Shown: positions 1 to 7,902, numbered from the stretch's first letter. The stretch: 39,045 nucleotides of DNA from Extensimonas sp963708545 (GCA_963708545.1 CAVPUD010000102.1:1-39045), one strand, 5' to 3'. Notes: generated by a model not told the origin, from the letters alone. Program-made: numbers and translations.

Positions 1-471
1 ATTCCGGGCTTTGGCGTGCTGCTGACCCTGCTGATCCTGCTGGTGGTGGGTGCCACGGCCAGCAACTTTGCCGGGCGCAAGCTGGTGCAGCTGGGCGACG
101 GCCTGGTCAGCCGCATTCCGGTGGTGCGCTCCATCTATTCGAGCGTCAAGCAGGTCTCCGACACGCTGTTTTCCGAAAGCGGCAACGCCTTTCGCACCGC
201 CGTGCTGGTGCAATGGCCGCATGAAGGTGTCTGGACCGTGGCCTTCATCACGGGCATTCCCAATGGCGAGGTGGCGGCGTACCTGCGCGATGAGTTTGTC
301 AGCGTGTATGTGCCCACCACCCCCAACCCCACCGGCGGGTATTTTGTGATGGTGCGCAAGAGCGACTGCGTCGAACTCGACATGAGCGTGGACGCAGCGC
401 TCAAATACATCATTTCGATGGGCGTGGTTGCTCCTTCCAGCCCCGCCCTTGCCCCTGTCTCCTCCAAGTGA
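1..471 (+). CDS. DUF502 family membrane protein, 5' truncated by window edge
   Basis: The reading frame is already open at base 1 and ends at a TGA at 469-471, so the N-terminus, including a likely first membrane helix, lies outside the window. The visible part begins with a hydrophobic helix rich in Leu and Val (about residues 4-20), followed by a soluble domain with the RIPVVRSIYSSVKQV and FRTAVLVQWPHEG stretches that I recognise from DUF502 proteins. The molecular function of this family is not established. In Burkholderiales a DUF502 gene commonly sits directly upstream of aspS, as here (40-base gap). A GTG at 16 could be called as a start, but coding continues upstream of it, so I treat the gene as partial. 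Confidence 0.85.
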   Translation: MPGFGVLLTLLILLVVGATASNFAGRKLVQLGDGLVSRIPVVRSIYSSVKQVSDTLFSESGNAFRTAVLVQWPHEGVWTVAFITGIPNGEVAAYLRDEFVSVYVPTTPNPTGGYFVMVRKSDCVELDMSVDAALKYIISMGVVAPSSPALAPVSSK

Positions 472-511
472 ATCCCCTTTAATGCGCCACAGCGGCGCCG
501 GAAGTTCTGCC

Positions 512-2317
512 ATGGCCATGCGTTCCCACTATTGCGGTCTTGTGACCGAAACCCTTCTGGGCCAGACCGTCACCCTGTCGGGCTGGGTCAACCGCCGCCG
601 CGACCATGGCGGTGTGATCTTCATCGATCTGCGTGACCGCGAAGGCTCGGTGCAGGTGGTCTGCGACCCGGATCGCGCCGAGATGTTCAAGACCGCCGAA
701 GACGTGCGCAACGAGTTCTGCGTGCAGGTCAAGGGCCTGGTGCGCGCGCGCCCCGCGGGCACGACCAACGACAGCCTCAAGAGCGGCAAGATCGAGGTGC
801 TGTGCCATGAACTGAACGTGCTCAACCCCTCGGTCACGCCCCCGTTCCAGCTCGACGAAGAAAACCTCTCCGAGACCACGCGCCTGACGCACCGCGTGCT
901 CGATCTGCGCCGCCCCTACATGCAGAACAACCTGATGCTGCGCTACCGCGTGACCATGGAGGTGCGCAAGTTCCTCGATGCCAACGGTTTCGTCGACATC
1001 GAAACCCCCATGCTCACCAAGAGCACGCCCGAAGGCGCGCGCGACTACCTGGTGCCCAGCCGCGTGCACGAGGGCATCTTTTTTGCGCTGCCGCAGTCGC
1101 CCGCAGCTGTTCAAGCAGTTGCTGATGGTGGCGGGTTTCGATCGTTATTACCAGATCACCAAGTGCTTTCGTGACGAAGACCTGCGCGCTGACCGCCAGC
1201 CCGAATTCACGCAGATCGATATCGAGACCTCGTTCATGGACGAGCAGGACATTCGCGACCTGTTCCAGGACATGATCGCAGACGTGTTCCAGAACACGCT
1301 GGGCATGCGACCTGGGCGAGCTTCCCGGTCATGACCTACCAGGAGGCGGCGCAGCGCTTATGGTTCGGACAAGCCCGACCTGCGCGTCAAGCTCGAATTC
1401 ACCGAGCTGACCGACGTGATGAACGACGTGGACTTCAAGGTGTTCTCGGGCGCGGCGAACATGAAGGGCGGCCGCGTGGTGGCCCTGCGCGTTCCCGGCG
1501 GCGCCGAGATCAGCCGCAGCGAGATCGACGCCTACACCGAGTTCGTCAAAATCTACGGCGCCAAGGGCTTGGCCTAGATCAAGGTCAACGAGCTTGCCAA
1601 GGGGCGCGAGGGCCTGCAGTCGCCCATCGTCAAGAATCTGCACGATGCGGCGCTCGATGCCATCCTGGCGCGCACCGGGGCGCAGGACGGCGACCTGATT
1701 TTCTTCGGCGCCGACAAGGAAAAGATTGTCAACGACGCCATCGGCGCGCTGCGCATCAAGATTGGCCACAGCGAGTTTGGCAAGAAGAACGGCCTGTTCG
1801 AAGACCGCTGGGCCCGCTGTGGGTGGTGGACTTTCCGATGTTCGAGTTCGATGAGGACGAGCAGCGCTGGAACGCCGTGCATCACCCGTTCACGGCGCCC
1901 AAGGACGGGCATGAGGACTGGATGGTCAGCGCGCCCGAGAAATGCCTCTCCAAGGCCTACGACATGGTGCTCAACGGCTGGGAGATCGGCGGCGGTTCGG
2001 TGCGTATCCACCGCGCCGACGTGCAGCAAAAGGTGTTCGATGCGCTCAAAATTTCGCCAGAAGAGGCGCAGCTCAAGTTCGGCTTCCTGCTCGACGCGCT
2101 GCAGTACGGCGCGCCGCCGCACGGTGGCCTGGCCTTCGGTCTTGACCGCATGATCACGCTGATGACCGGCGCCGAGTCGATCCGCGACGTGATCGCCTTC
2201 CCCAAGACCCAGCGCGCCCAGTGTCTGCTGACCCACGCGCCGTCGCCGGTCGATGAAAAACAGCTGCGCGAACTGCATATCCGCTTGCGCAACGTCGAGG
2301 CGCCCAAGGCGGCTTGA
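512..2317 (+). pseudogene. aspS: aspartyl-tRNA synthetase, frame broken by five indels and one amber codon
   Basis: Class II aspartyl-tRNA synthetase, which charges tRNA-Asp (and probably tRNA-Asn where GatCAB is used). The start ATG at 512 gives MAMRSHYCGL and an anticodon-binding OB fold, and the C-terminus after 1815 contains the class II motif 3 region (GLAFGLDRM). In between, the frame has to be changed repeatedly: an extra C near 1100-1102, an extra G near 1307, an extra G near 1327, an extra T near 1358 and a missing base near 1812. A TAG at 1575-1577 replaces the Trp codon expected in GLAWIK. With these repaired, the product is about 600 residues, the usual length. The net shift is zero, so start and stop share a frame. 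Because the gene is normally essential and most of the lesions are single-base insertions, sequence error is the likelier cause; a true pseudogene backed by a second copy is the alternative. Confidence 0.9.
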
Positions 2318-2353
2318 GCGCCTCGCGCGGCTGCTGCATGGGTAATTCGGAGC

Positions 2354-2374
2354 GAATGGCTAAAATGGCCATTC
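2354..2374 (+). promoter_or_regulatory. palindromic operator with -10-like box, antitoxin promoter
   Basis: A perfect 7-bp inverted repeat, GAATGGC (2354-2360) and GCCATTC (2368-2374), encloses a 7-base spacer that contains TAAAAT (2361-2366), a good -10 hexamer. It lies 17 bases upstream of the antitoxin start at 2392. Type II antitoxins normally repress their own promoter by binding such palindromes, so this is probably the autoregulatory operator. No convincing -35 box is visible at the right distance. Confidence 0.5.
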
Positions 2375-2391
2375 ACCCGCAGGAGATCACC

Positions 2392-2673
2392 ATGCACGTC
2401 ACCGCCACCGAAGCCAAGAACCGGTTTGGCCAGATTTGCGCCCAGGCCAAGCGCGCGCCGGTGTTCGTGGAAAAGGGCGGGCGCGTCGATTCGGTCATTC
2501 TCTCGGTCGAGCAGTTCGAAGCGCTCAGGGCAGCGGCGCCGCCCAAATCTTTGGCGCAGCGGCGCCAGGAGTTCAACGAAACTTATAAAGAGTGGATTGC
2601 CGCGCAGAACCGGCATTTCGAGGAGCATGGGCTCTGGTGCGAGGGCTTCGTCGCCTGGCAAGACCAGGCCTGA
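2392..2673 (+). CDS. type II antitoxin: Phd/YefM-like N-domain with CcdA-like tail
   Basis: A 93-residue protein with AGGAG six bases before the ATG. Residues 1-46 (MHVTATEAKNRFGQI through VEQFEALR) match the Phd/YefM DNA-binding and dimerisation fold. Residues 55-89 instead resemble the C-terminal toxin-wrapping segment of CcdA: RR, then NRHFEEHG and a terminal Trp, which line up with the F-plasmid CcdA pattern ARFIEMNG...W. The next gene, 14 bases downstream, is a CcdB homologue, which fits a CcdB-binding tail. I infer that it neutralises CcdB and represses its own operon through the palindrome at 2354-2374. The module interrupts the usual aspS-nudB neighbourhood, which suggests insertion by transfer. 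The domain split is seen in the sequence; the function is inferred. Confidence 0.8.
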   Translation: MHVTATEAKNRFGQICAQAKRAPVFVEKGGRVDSVILSVEQFEALRAAAPPKSLAQRRQEFNETYKEWIAAQNRHFEEHGLWCEGFVAWQDQA

Positions 2674-2687
2674 GTCCGGGCTTGAGC

Positions 2688-3005
2688 ATGGCGCAGTTCG
2701 ATGTCTATGTGAATCCCAATCCGGCCTCGCGCCCGTCGGTGCCTTTCGTGCTGGATGTGCAAAGCGGCTTGATCGACAGCCTGCCGACGCGCTTGGTGAT
2801 GCCTTTGTCGCGTGTGGGTGCTGGGCTGGCAAAGTTGCCGACCAATCTGTGCCCAGTGCTCGAAGTCGAGGGTGAAGCCTTGATTTTGATGCCGCATCTG
2901 GCGGCGCCTGTCTCGGCACGACTGCTGCGCAATCCCGTGGTTTCGCTGCCGCACAGCGCCAGTGCGGTAAGCGCCGCAATGGATGCCGTACTCAGTGGTG
3001 TCTGA
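2688..3005 (+). CDS. ccdB: CcdB family toxin
   Basis: A 105-residue protein starting at ATG 2688, in the size range of CcdB (101 in the F plasmid). Characteristic stretches are the N-terminal MAQFDVYVNPN, FVLDVQSGLID and the beta-strand region LVMPLSRVGAGLAKL. F-plasmid CcdB poisons DNA gyrase by binding GyrA, and its last three residues Trp-Gly-Ile are needed for killing. Here the C-terminus is Ser-Gly-Val, so the Trp is missing. The toxin could therefore be weak, could use another contact, or could be inactive. The gene follows the antitoxin by 14 bases and its end overlaps the probable start of nudB. The family assignment is firm; toxicity is unproven. Confidence 0.85.
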   Translation: MAQFDVYVNPNPASRPSVPFVLDVQSGLIDSLPTRLVMPLSRVGAGLAKLPTNLCPVLEVEGEALILMPHLAAPVSARLLRNPVVSLPHSASAVSAAMDAVLSGV

Positions 3006-3468
3006 ACCCCGCGCCTACAAAATCCCGGAGTCCGTGCTCGTGGTCATCCACACGCCGGCGCTCGAGGTGCTCTTGATCCGGCGTGCCGACGCCGAGCTGT
3101 TCTGGCAGTCGGTCACCGGCAGCAAAAACCATCCGCACGAGAGCTTTCACGACACCGCCGTGCGCGAGGTGCGCGAGGAAACGGGCATGGACGCGCGCGC
3201 GCCCGGCTGCGTGCTGCGCGACTGGCAGCTCGAAAACACCTACGCGATCTATCCGCATTGGCAGCACCGCTATGCGCCCGGTGTGTGGCGCAACACCGAG
3301 CACCTTTTCAGCCTGCAGGTGCCCGAAGGCACGCCCGTAGTATTGAATCCGCGCGAGCACACCGCATTTGCATGGTTGCCCTGGCGCGAGGCCGCCGAGC
3401 GCTGCTTTTCGCCGTCGAACGCCGAAGCGATCCTGCTGCTGCCGCGCTTTGTCGCGCAGCCTGCGTGA
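2998..3468 (+). CDS. nudB: dihydroneopterin triphosphate diphosphatase (Nudix)
   Basis: A Nudix hydrolase that removes pyrophosphate from 7,8-dihydroneopterin triphosphate, the folate pathway step after GTP cyclohydrolase I. The Nudix box is visible as GSKNHPHESF followed by REVREETGM, with the metal-binding REVREE core intact. The N-terminus YKIPESVLVVIHT and the segment EHTAFAWLPWREA are typical of NudB. The GTG at 2998 gives VSEPRAYKIPES, which matches the usual start. An ATG at 2983 in the same frame is possible but would overlap ccdB by 23 bases instead of 8. FolE, its pathway partner, is encoded 2.2 kb downstream. Confidence 0.85.
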   Translation: MSEPRAYKIPESVLVVIHTPALEVLLIRRADAELFWQSVTGSKNHPHESFHDTAVREVREETGMDARAPGCVLRDWQLENTYAIYPHWQHRYAPGVWRNTEHLFSLQVPEGTPVVLNPREHTAFAWLPWREAAERCFSPSNAEAILLLPRFVAQPA

Positions 3469-3489
3469 ATGCTATATAGTAGATAGCAT
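3469..3489 (+). other. inverted repeat just after nudB
   Basis: ATGCTAT (3469-3475) and ATAGCAT (3483-3489) form a perfect 7-bp stem with a 7-base loop directly after the nudB stop. No T-run follows at once, so it is a weak terminator candidate or a remnant of an intergenic repeat. The rest of the gap up to 3582 shows nothing I can name. Confidence 0.35.
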
Positions 3490-3582
3490 AAATGCCATAG
3501 TGAAATCAAGCATCAGTGCAGCATACTAACAGCACAGGCAGCTCCTTTTTTTGAGACAAAAAACCGGAAACCACGGCCACCG

Positions 3583-4344
3583 ATGCACAAACACAGCCAC
3601 GATGGCGACCGCATCCTGCGCGTCGCCACCTACAACATCCACAAGGGCGTGCAGGGCTTGGGGCCGGCGCGGCGGCTCGAAATCCACAACCTCGGGCAGG
3701 CGGTGCAGCAACTCGACGCCGACCTCGTCTTTTTGCAGGAGGTGCGCAAGCTGCACCGGCGCTATGCGCAGCATTTCCCGCACTGGCCCGAACTGCCGCA
3801 GGCCGATTTTCTCGCGCCCGATGGCTACCACGCGGTGTACCGCACCAACGCCATCACGCGCCACGGCGAGCATGGCAATGCGCTGCTCTCGCGCTGGCCC
3901 GTGCTGGGGCACCAGCACCAGGACATTTCCGACCACAGGTTCGAGCAGCGCGGACTCTTGCACGTCGAGGTGCACGTGCATGGGTGGCGGCTGCACGCCA
4001 TCGTGGTGCACCTGGGCCTGATTCCTGGCAGCCGCATCCGCCAGACGCAGCAGCTGCAGGAATTCATCACGCGCGAGGTGCCCGCGGGCGATCCGCTGGT
4101 GGTGGCGGGGGACTTCAACGACTGGGGCGTGCAGACCAGGCACATGCTCGCGGAGTTCGGCCTCATCGAGCTCGATGCGCCGCGCGCCTACACCTACCCC
4201 GCGCGCCTGCCGCTGGTGCAGCTAGACCACATCTACGCGCGCGGCCTGCAGCCGCTGGGCCTGCTCGTGCCGCGCGGGCGCCTCTGGTGGCGCATGTCCG
4301 ACCACCTGCCGCTGATCGCCGAGTTCCGGCTCGATCCGCCCTGA
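3583..4344 (+). CDS. endonuclease/exonuclease/phosphatase family protein (YbhP-like)
   Basis: A 253-residue protein of the EEP superfamily of metal-dependent phosphoesterases. Catalytic motifs are visible in order: YNIHKG (metal-binding Asn), FLQEVRK (Glu), GDFNDWG (Asp and Asn) and the C-terminal SDHLPL (Asp-His). It has no obvious signal peptide, so it is probably cytoplasmic. The next gene, 21 bases downstream, is a clsB-type cardiolipin synthase. This is the same arrangement as ybhP-clsB in Escherichia coli, which supports the YbhP label and a link to phospholipid metabolism. The exact substrate of YbhP proteins is not known to me. Confidence 0.85.
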   Translation: MHKHSHDGDRILRVATYNIHKGVQGLGPARRLEIHNLGQAVQQLDADLVFLQEVRKLHRRYAQHFPHWPELPQADFLAPDGYHAVYRTNAITRHGEHGNALLSRWPVLGHQHQDISDHRFEQRGLLHVEVHVHGWRLHAIVVHLGLIPGSRIRQTQQLQEFITREVPAGDPLVVAGDFNDWGVQTRHMLAEFGLIELDAPRAYTYPARLPLVQLDHIYARGLQPLGLLVPRGRLWWRMSDHLPLIAEFRLDPP

Positions 4345-4365
4345 GAGGCTGAGAGTCTTGCGTCC

Positions 4366-5577
4366 ATGGCCGCTTTTGCAAAAGACCACCACCTGCGTCT
4401 GCTGCAAGGTGCGCAGGAGCTGTTTCCGGCGCTGGTGCGGGCGATGGACGAGGCGCTGTCGGACGTCCAGCTCGAGACCTACATCTTCGACTTCACGGGC
4501 GGCGCAGTCGCGGTGGCCGAGGCGCTCGAGCGCGCCGCGCGCCGCGGCGTGCGCACGCACGTGGTGGTCGATGGCGTAGGCACGGGCCGCCTGCCTCGCG
4601 ACTGGGCGCGGCGCTTCAAAGAGGCTGGCGTGCAGTGGCGCGTCTATGCGCCGCCGGGGTGCTTGGGCCTGCTCTCGCCGCGCCATTGGCGGCGTCTGCA
4701 TCGCAAGCTCTGCGTGGTCGATGGCTGGCTGCTGTTTTGTGGCGGCATCAACATCCTCGACGATTTTCATGACCCTAACCACGGGCCGCTCGCCGCGCCG
4801 CGGCTGGACTTTGCCGTGGAAGTCGCGGGCAGCCTGGTCGCGCAGGCGAGCGAAGCGATGGAGCAGCTCTGGTGGCGCCTCGAAGCAGTGCGCGACCTGC
4901 GCCGGCGCGATCTGCCAGAGGCCGTGCGCGCGCTGCGTGCGGCAAGCGCGGCGCGGCACGCGCCGCGCTTGCACCAGCGCGGCGTCGCGGGCGTGCGCGC
5001 CGCGCTCGTGCTGCGCGACAACCTGCGCCATCGCCGCCGCATCGAACAACACTACCTGCGCGCGATCGCCATGGCGCGGCAGGAGATCATCATCGCCAAC
5101 GCCTACTTCATCCCGGGCCGCAAGCTGCGCCGTGCGCTCGTGCTCGCCGCGGGGCGTGGTGTGCGCGTGCGCCTGCTGCTGCAGGGGCGTTACGAATACT
5201 TCATGCAGTACCACGCGGCCAAGCCTGTCTATGGCGTGCTGCTCGAAGCCGGCATCGAGATGCACGAATACGCGCCGAGCTTTTTGCACGCCAAGGTGGC
5301 CGTGATCGACGCGCTGGGCGAAAAGCCCTGGGCCACGGTGGGCTCGTCCAACCTCGAGCCCTTGAGCCTGCTGCTCGCGCGCGAGGCCAACGTGGTGGTA
5401 GAAGATGGCGCGTTTGCACGCGCGCTGCGCGCGCGCCTCGTGCACGCCATGGAGCACGCCGGGCAGCGTGTCGATCCGGCGCGCTACCTGCAAAGGCCCT
5501 TGCGCGAGCGCGTGCTCGACTGGCTCGCCTATGGCCTGATGCGCCTGGCGCTATGGGTCACGGGCAAGCGTTATTGA
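4366..5577 (+). CDS. clsB: cardiolipin synthase B, phospholipase D superfamily
   Basis: A 403-residue phospholipase D superfamily enzyme that makes cardiolipin or phosphatidylglycerol by phosphatidyl transfer at the inner membrane. Two HKD motifs are present: HRKLCVVDG (His112, Lys114, Asp119) followed by GGIN, and HAKVAVID (His308, Lys310, Asp315) followed by GSSN. There is no N-terminal transmembrane pair, which separates ClsB from ClsA; the C-terminal stretch LDWLAYGLMRLALWV may associate with the membrane. It is most likely co-transcribed with the upstream ybhP-like gene. Confidence 0.9.
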   Translation: MAAFAKDHHLRLLQGAQELFPALVRAMDEALSDVQLETYIFDFTGGAVAVAEALERAARRGVRTHVVVDGVGTGRLPRDWARRFKEAGVQWRVYAPPGCLGLLSPRHWRRLHRKLCVVDGWLLFCGGINILDDFHDPNHGPLAAPRLDFAVEVAGSLVAQASEAMEQLWWRLEAVRDLRRRDLPEAVRALRAASAARHAPRLHQRGVAGVRAALVLRDNLRHRRRIEQHYLRAIAMARQEIIIANAYFIPGRKLRRALVLAAGRGVRVRLLLQGRYEYFMQYHAAKPVYGVLLEAGIEMHEYAPSFLHAKVAVIDALGEKPWATVGSSNLEPLSLLLAREANVVVEDGAFARALRARLVHAMEHAGQRVDPARYLQRPLRERVLDWLAYGLMRLALWVTGKRY

Positions 5578-5588
5578 CGTTGCTTGCT

Positions 5589-5640
5589 ATTGATTGAGTA
5601 GCTGCTTGTGCTTTCTGCATATGCACGAGAGGCCAAAAAC
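5589..5640 (+). repeat. Comamonadaceae-type intergenic repeat, copy A
   Basis: The stretch contains AGTAGCTGCTTGTGCTTT and then ACGAGAGGCCAAAAAC. The same layout (AGCTnnnnGCGCTT, variable centre, AGGCCAAAAAC) recurs on the other strand at 7846-7899 and, more diverged, at 38543-38592. I recognise this as an abundant intergenic repeat of Comamonadaceae; its role is unknown. Immediately after it, CCCTTG (5640-5645) and CAAGGG (5650-5655) form a small hairpin upstream of folE. Confidence 0.6.
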
Positions 5641-5682
5641 CCTTGTAATCAAGGGGTTGCGATCACTGTTAACATCCCTGCC

Positions 5683-6408
5683 ATGCTCAGACCCCTCGCC
5701 GCCACCATGACGCCGCCGACCGAAGACGAAGGTACGCCTGTTTCCGTCAAGATTCGCGAGCGCCTCCTTGCCGCGCGCAAGCGTTTCCATGCCAACGACA
5801 ACATCGCCGAATTCATCGAACCGGGCGAGCTCGAAAAGCTGCTCGACGAGGTCGAACTCAAGATGCAGGGTGTGCTCGACAGCCTGGTCATAGACACCGA
5901 CGGCGACCACAACACGCGCGACACCGCGCGCCGCGTGGCCAAGATGTACCTCAATGAGGTGTTCAAGGGCCGCTACGCGCCGCAACCCGCGCTCACCGAG
6001 TTCCCCAACGCCGAGCACCTCAACGAGCTCATGATCGTCGGCCCGCTCACGGTGCGCAGCGCCTGCAGCCACCACCTGTGCCCGGTGATCGGCAAAATCT
6101 GGATCGGCATCCTGCCCAACGAGCACACCAACGTGATCGGCCTGTCGAAATACGCGCGTCTGGTCGATTGGGTCATGGGCCGCCCGCAGATCCAGGAAGA
6201 GGCCGTGGTGCAGCTTGCCGACCTCATCATCGAAAAAACCCAGCCCGACGGCTTGGCCATCGTCATGGAAGCGAGCCACTTTTGCATGTCCTGGCGCGGC
6301 GTGCGCGAGATGGACAGCAAGATGCTCAACTCCGTCATGCGCGGCGTGTTCCTCAAGGACGCGAACCTGCGCCGCGAGTTTCTCTCGCTCATCCCCGGCA
6401 GGAGCTGA
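5683..6408 (+). CDS. folE: GTP cyclohydrolase I
   Basis: Converts GTP to 7,8-dihydroneopterin triphosphate, the first step to tetrahydrofolate and other pterins. It has 241 residues against about 222 in E. coli. The zinc site is visible in SACSHHLCPVIGK (Cys128, His130/131) and HFCMSWRGV (Cys201); GLSKYARLVDW and PQIQEE are conserved substrate-pocket regions. The Glu usually found in the CEHH motif is Ser here. The start at 5683 is chosen from the frame; ATG 5707 is an alternative and neither has a strong ribosome site. The BLUF gene begins two bases after the stop, so the two are almost certainly co-translated. Confidence 0.93.
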   Translation: MLRPLAATMTPPTEDEGTPVSVKIRERLLAARKRFHANDNIAEFIEPGELEKLLDEVELKMQGVLDSLVIDTDGDHNTRDTARRVAKMYLNEVFKGRYAPQPALTEFPNAEHLNELMIVGPLTVRSACSHHLCPVIGKIWIGILPNEHTNVIGLSKYARLVDWVMGRPQIQEEAVVQLADLIIEKTQPDGLAIVMEASHFCMSWRGVREMDSKMLNSVMRGVFLKDANLRREFLSLIPGRS

Positions 6409-6410
6409 AC

Positions 6411-6833
6411 ATGCTGGTGCGCCTGGTGTACGCGAGCCGCGCGGTCGATCCCTCACCCGACGCGATCGAGGCGATCCTTGCCGAATCGCGCAGCGACAAC
6501 CCCGCGAGCGGCATCACGGGCATCCTGTGCTACGGCGGCGGCATTTTCTTGCAGGCCATAGAAGGTGGCCGTGCTGCGGTCAACAGGCTTTACGGCCACA
6601 TCCTGCACGATGCGCGCCACCGCCAGATCGAGTTGCTGGCCTATGAAGAAATCTGCGAGCGGCGTTTCGGCGGCTGGACCATGGGGCAGGCAAACCTCGC
6701 CAAGATCAACCATTCCATCCTGCTCAAATACTCCGAAAAGCCCGAGCTCGACCCGTATGCGATGTCGGGCAAGGTGGCGCTTGCGCTGCTCGAGGAACTC
6801 ATGGCCACGGCGTCCATCATCGGGCGCGCCTGA
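6411..6833 (+). CDS. BLUF domain blue-light photoreceptor, short
   Basis: A 141-residue single-domain BLUF protein that should bind FAD and sense blue light. By comparison with AppA, the key residues are all present: Tyr7 (in RLVYAS), Asn30 (SDNPAS), Gln48 (FLQAIEGG), and Trp89 and Met91 (GGWTMG). After the domain there is only a C-terminal tail of about 40 residues, ending in a helix (KVALALLEELMATA), so the output must go through a partner or through oligomer changes. It is separated from folE by two bases, which points to joint expression and possibly light control of pterin synthesis, a functional link that is inference only. Confidence 0.92.
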   Translation: MLVRLVYASRAVDPSPDAIEAILAESRSDNPASGITGILCYGGGIFLQAIEGGRAAVNRLYGHILHDARHRQIELLAYEEICERRFGGWTMGQANLAKINHSILLKYSEKPELDPYAMSGKVALALLEELMATASIIGRA

Positions 6834-6876
6834 AGGGCTGCGGGCAAGCGTTTCCCTCGTTTTTTTCCACCTTCCC

Positions 6877-7569
6877 ATGCCCAGCCTGCATACCTTGAGC
6901 ACGTTTTTCGGCGTGGCCGTGCTGCTTGCACTCACGCCGGGCCCCGACAACCTGTTCGTGCTGCTGCAATCCGCGCAGCGCGGCTGGCGCGCGGGCATGG
7001 CCGTGGTGCTGGGTTTGTGCGCGGGGCTGGTGGTGCATACGGCGGCCGTGGCGCTGGGGCTGGCCGCACTTTTCGCGGCCTCGCCCACCGCCTTCACGGC
7101 GCTCAAATTCTGCGGCGCGGCCTACCTCGCCTGGCTCGCCTGGCAGGCGCTGCGCGCACCAGCGGACGCGGCGCAGGATGAAGGGCAGGACGCGACCGGT
7201 GCAGGCGATGCTGCACGCGGCGGGCAAGAGCAGGCCGCCGCGGCGCAAGCCGTGCCGGCCGTCGCGCCTGGCCTCGTGCGCATGGTCGGGCGCGGCATGC
7301 TCATGAACCTTACCAACCCCAAGGTGCTGATTTTTTTCCTGGCCTTTTTGCCGCAGTTCACCGATCCGGCGCGCGGCAGCGTGGCCGCGCAGACCATGGT
7401 GCTGGGCCTGGTGTTCATGCTCGCCACCTGGCTCGTGTTTGGCGCCATCGCGTGCTTCTCGGGTGCTTTCGGCGCCTTGCTGCAACGCTCGGCGCGCGCG
7501 CGCACGGCGCTCAACCGCGTCGCGGGGCTGGTGTTTCTGGGGCTCGCCGTGCGGCTGGCCAGCAGTTGA
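6877..7569 (+). CDS. LysE/RhtB family amino-acid exporter
   Basis: A 230-residue inner-membrane protein with the LysE/RhtB signature LALTPGPDNLFVLLQSAQRG near the N-terminus and MNLTNPKVLIFFLAFLPQF in the second half. About six hydrophobic segments are visible. An Ala/Gln/Gly-rich linker (about residues 88-128) between the third and fourth helices is longer than usual. Members export amino acids such as homoserine, threonine or lysine; the substrate cannot be told from sequence. It lies 43 bases downstream of the BLUF gene and 12 bases upstream of the ferredoxin gene. Confidence 0.85.
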   Translation: MPSLHTLSTFFGVAVLLALTPGPDNLFVLLQSAQRGWRAGMAVVLGLCAGLVVHTAAVALGLAALFAASPTAFTALKFCGAAYLAWLAWQALRAPADAAQDEGQDATGAGDAARGGQEQAAAAQAVPAVAPGLVRMVGRGMLMNLTNPKVLIFFLAFLPQFTDPARGSVAAQTMVLGLVFMLATWLVFGAIACFSGAFGALLQRSARARTALNRVAGLVFLGLAVRLASS

Positions 7570-7581
7570 GCGAGGACGGCC

Positions 7582-7842
7582 ATGGCGCTGATGATCACGC
7601 ACGAGTGCATCAACTGCGACGTCTGCGAGCCAGAGTGCCCGAACGAGGCGATCTCGCTCGGGCCCGAGGTCTATGTGATCGATCCGGCGCGCTGCACCGA
7701 ATGCGTGGGCCACTTCGACGAGCCGCAGTGCGCGTTGCTGTGCCCCGTGTCCTGCATTCCCGTGAACCCCGAGCACGTCGAAAACCGCGAGGCCTTGTGG
7801 CAAAAATACCTGCGCCTGCGCACGGCGAAGCTCGAAAATTGA
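7582..7842 (+). CDS. YfhL-type 2x[4Fe-4S] ferredoxin
   Basis: An 86-residue dicluster ferredoxin. The first cluster motif is Cys9-x2-Cys12-x2-Cys15-x3-Cys19-Pro. The second is Cys38-x2-Cys41-x8-Cys50-x3-Cys54-Pro, with the extended x8 spacing typical of the YfhL/Alvin group of low-potential ferredoxins. It is a cytoplasmic electron carrier of unknown partner. The gene is convergent with pth. Confidence 0.92.
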   Translation: MALMITHECINCDVCEPECPNEAISLGPEVYVIDPARCTECVGHFDEPQCALLCPVSCIPVNPEHVENREALWQKYLRLRTAKLEN

Positions 7843-7845
7843 TGG

Positions 7846-7899
7846 TGTTTTTGGCCTATAGCCCTTGATGGATAAGCGCTTGTAGCTATGAAAATCGAT
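7846..7899 (-). repeat. Comamonadaceae-type intergenic repeat, copy B
   Basis: Read on the minus strand it contains ATAGCTACAAGCGCTTATCC and then GGGCTATAGGCCAAAAAC, the same plan as copy A at 5589-5640 but in the opposite orientation. It fills the whole gap between the convergent ferredoxin and pth genes. Confidence 0.6.
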
Positions 7900-7902
7900 G
7901 TT

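Noticed and set aside
479..1114. 211-codon frame on the - strand over aspS
   Set aside because: Mirror frame of the aspS coding sequence with a His/Ala/Arg-rich product and no family likeness.
1331..2317. 328-codon frame as a complete gene
   Set aside because: Only its first few and last 170 codons are aspS; the middle is out of frame because of an inserted T near 1358 and a missing base near 1812.
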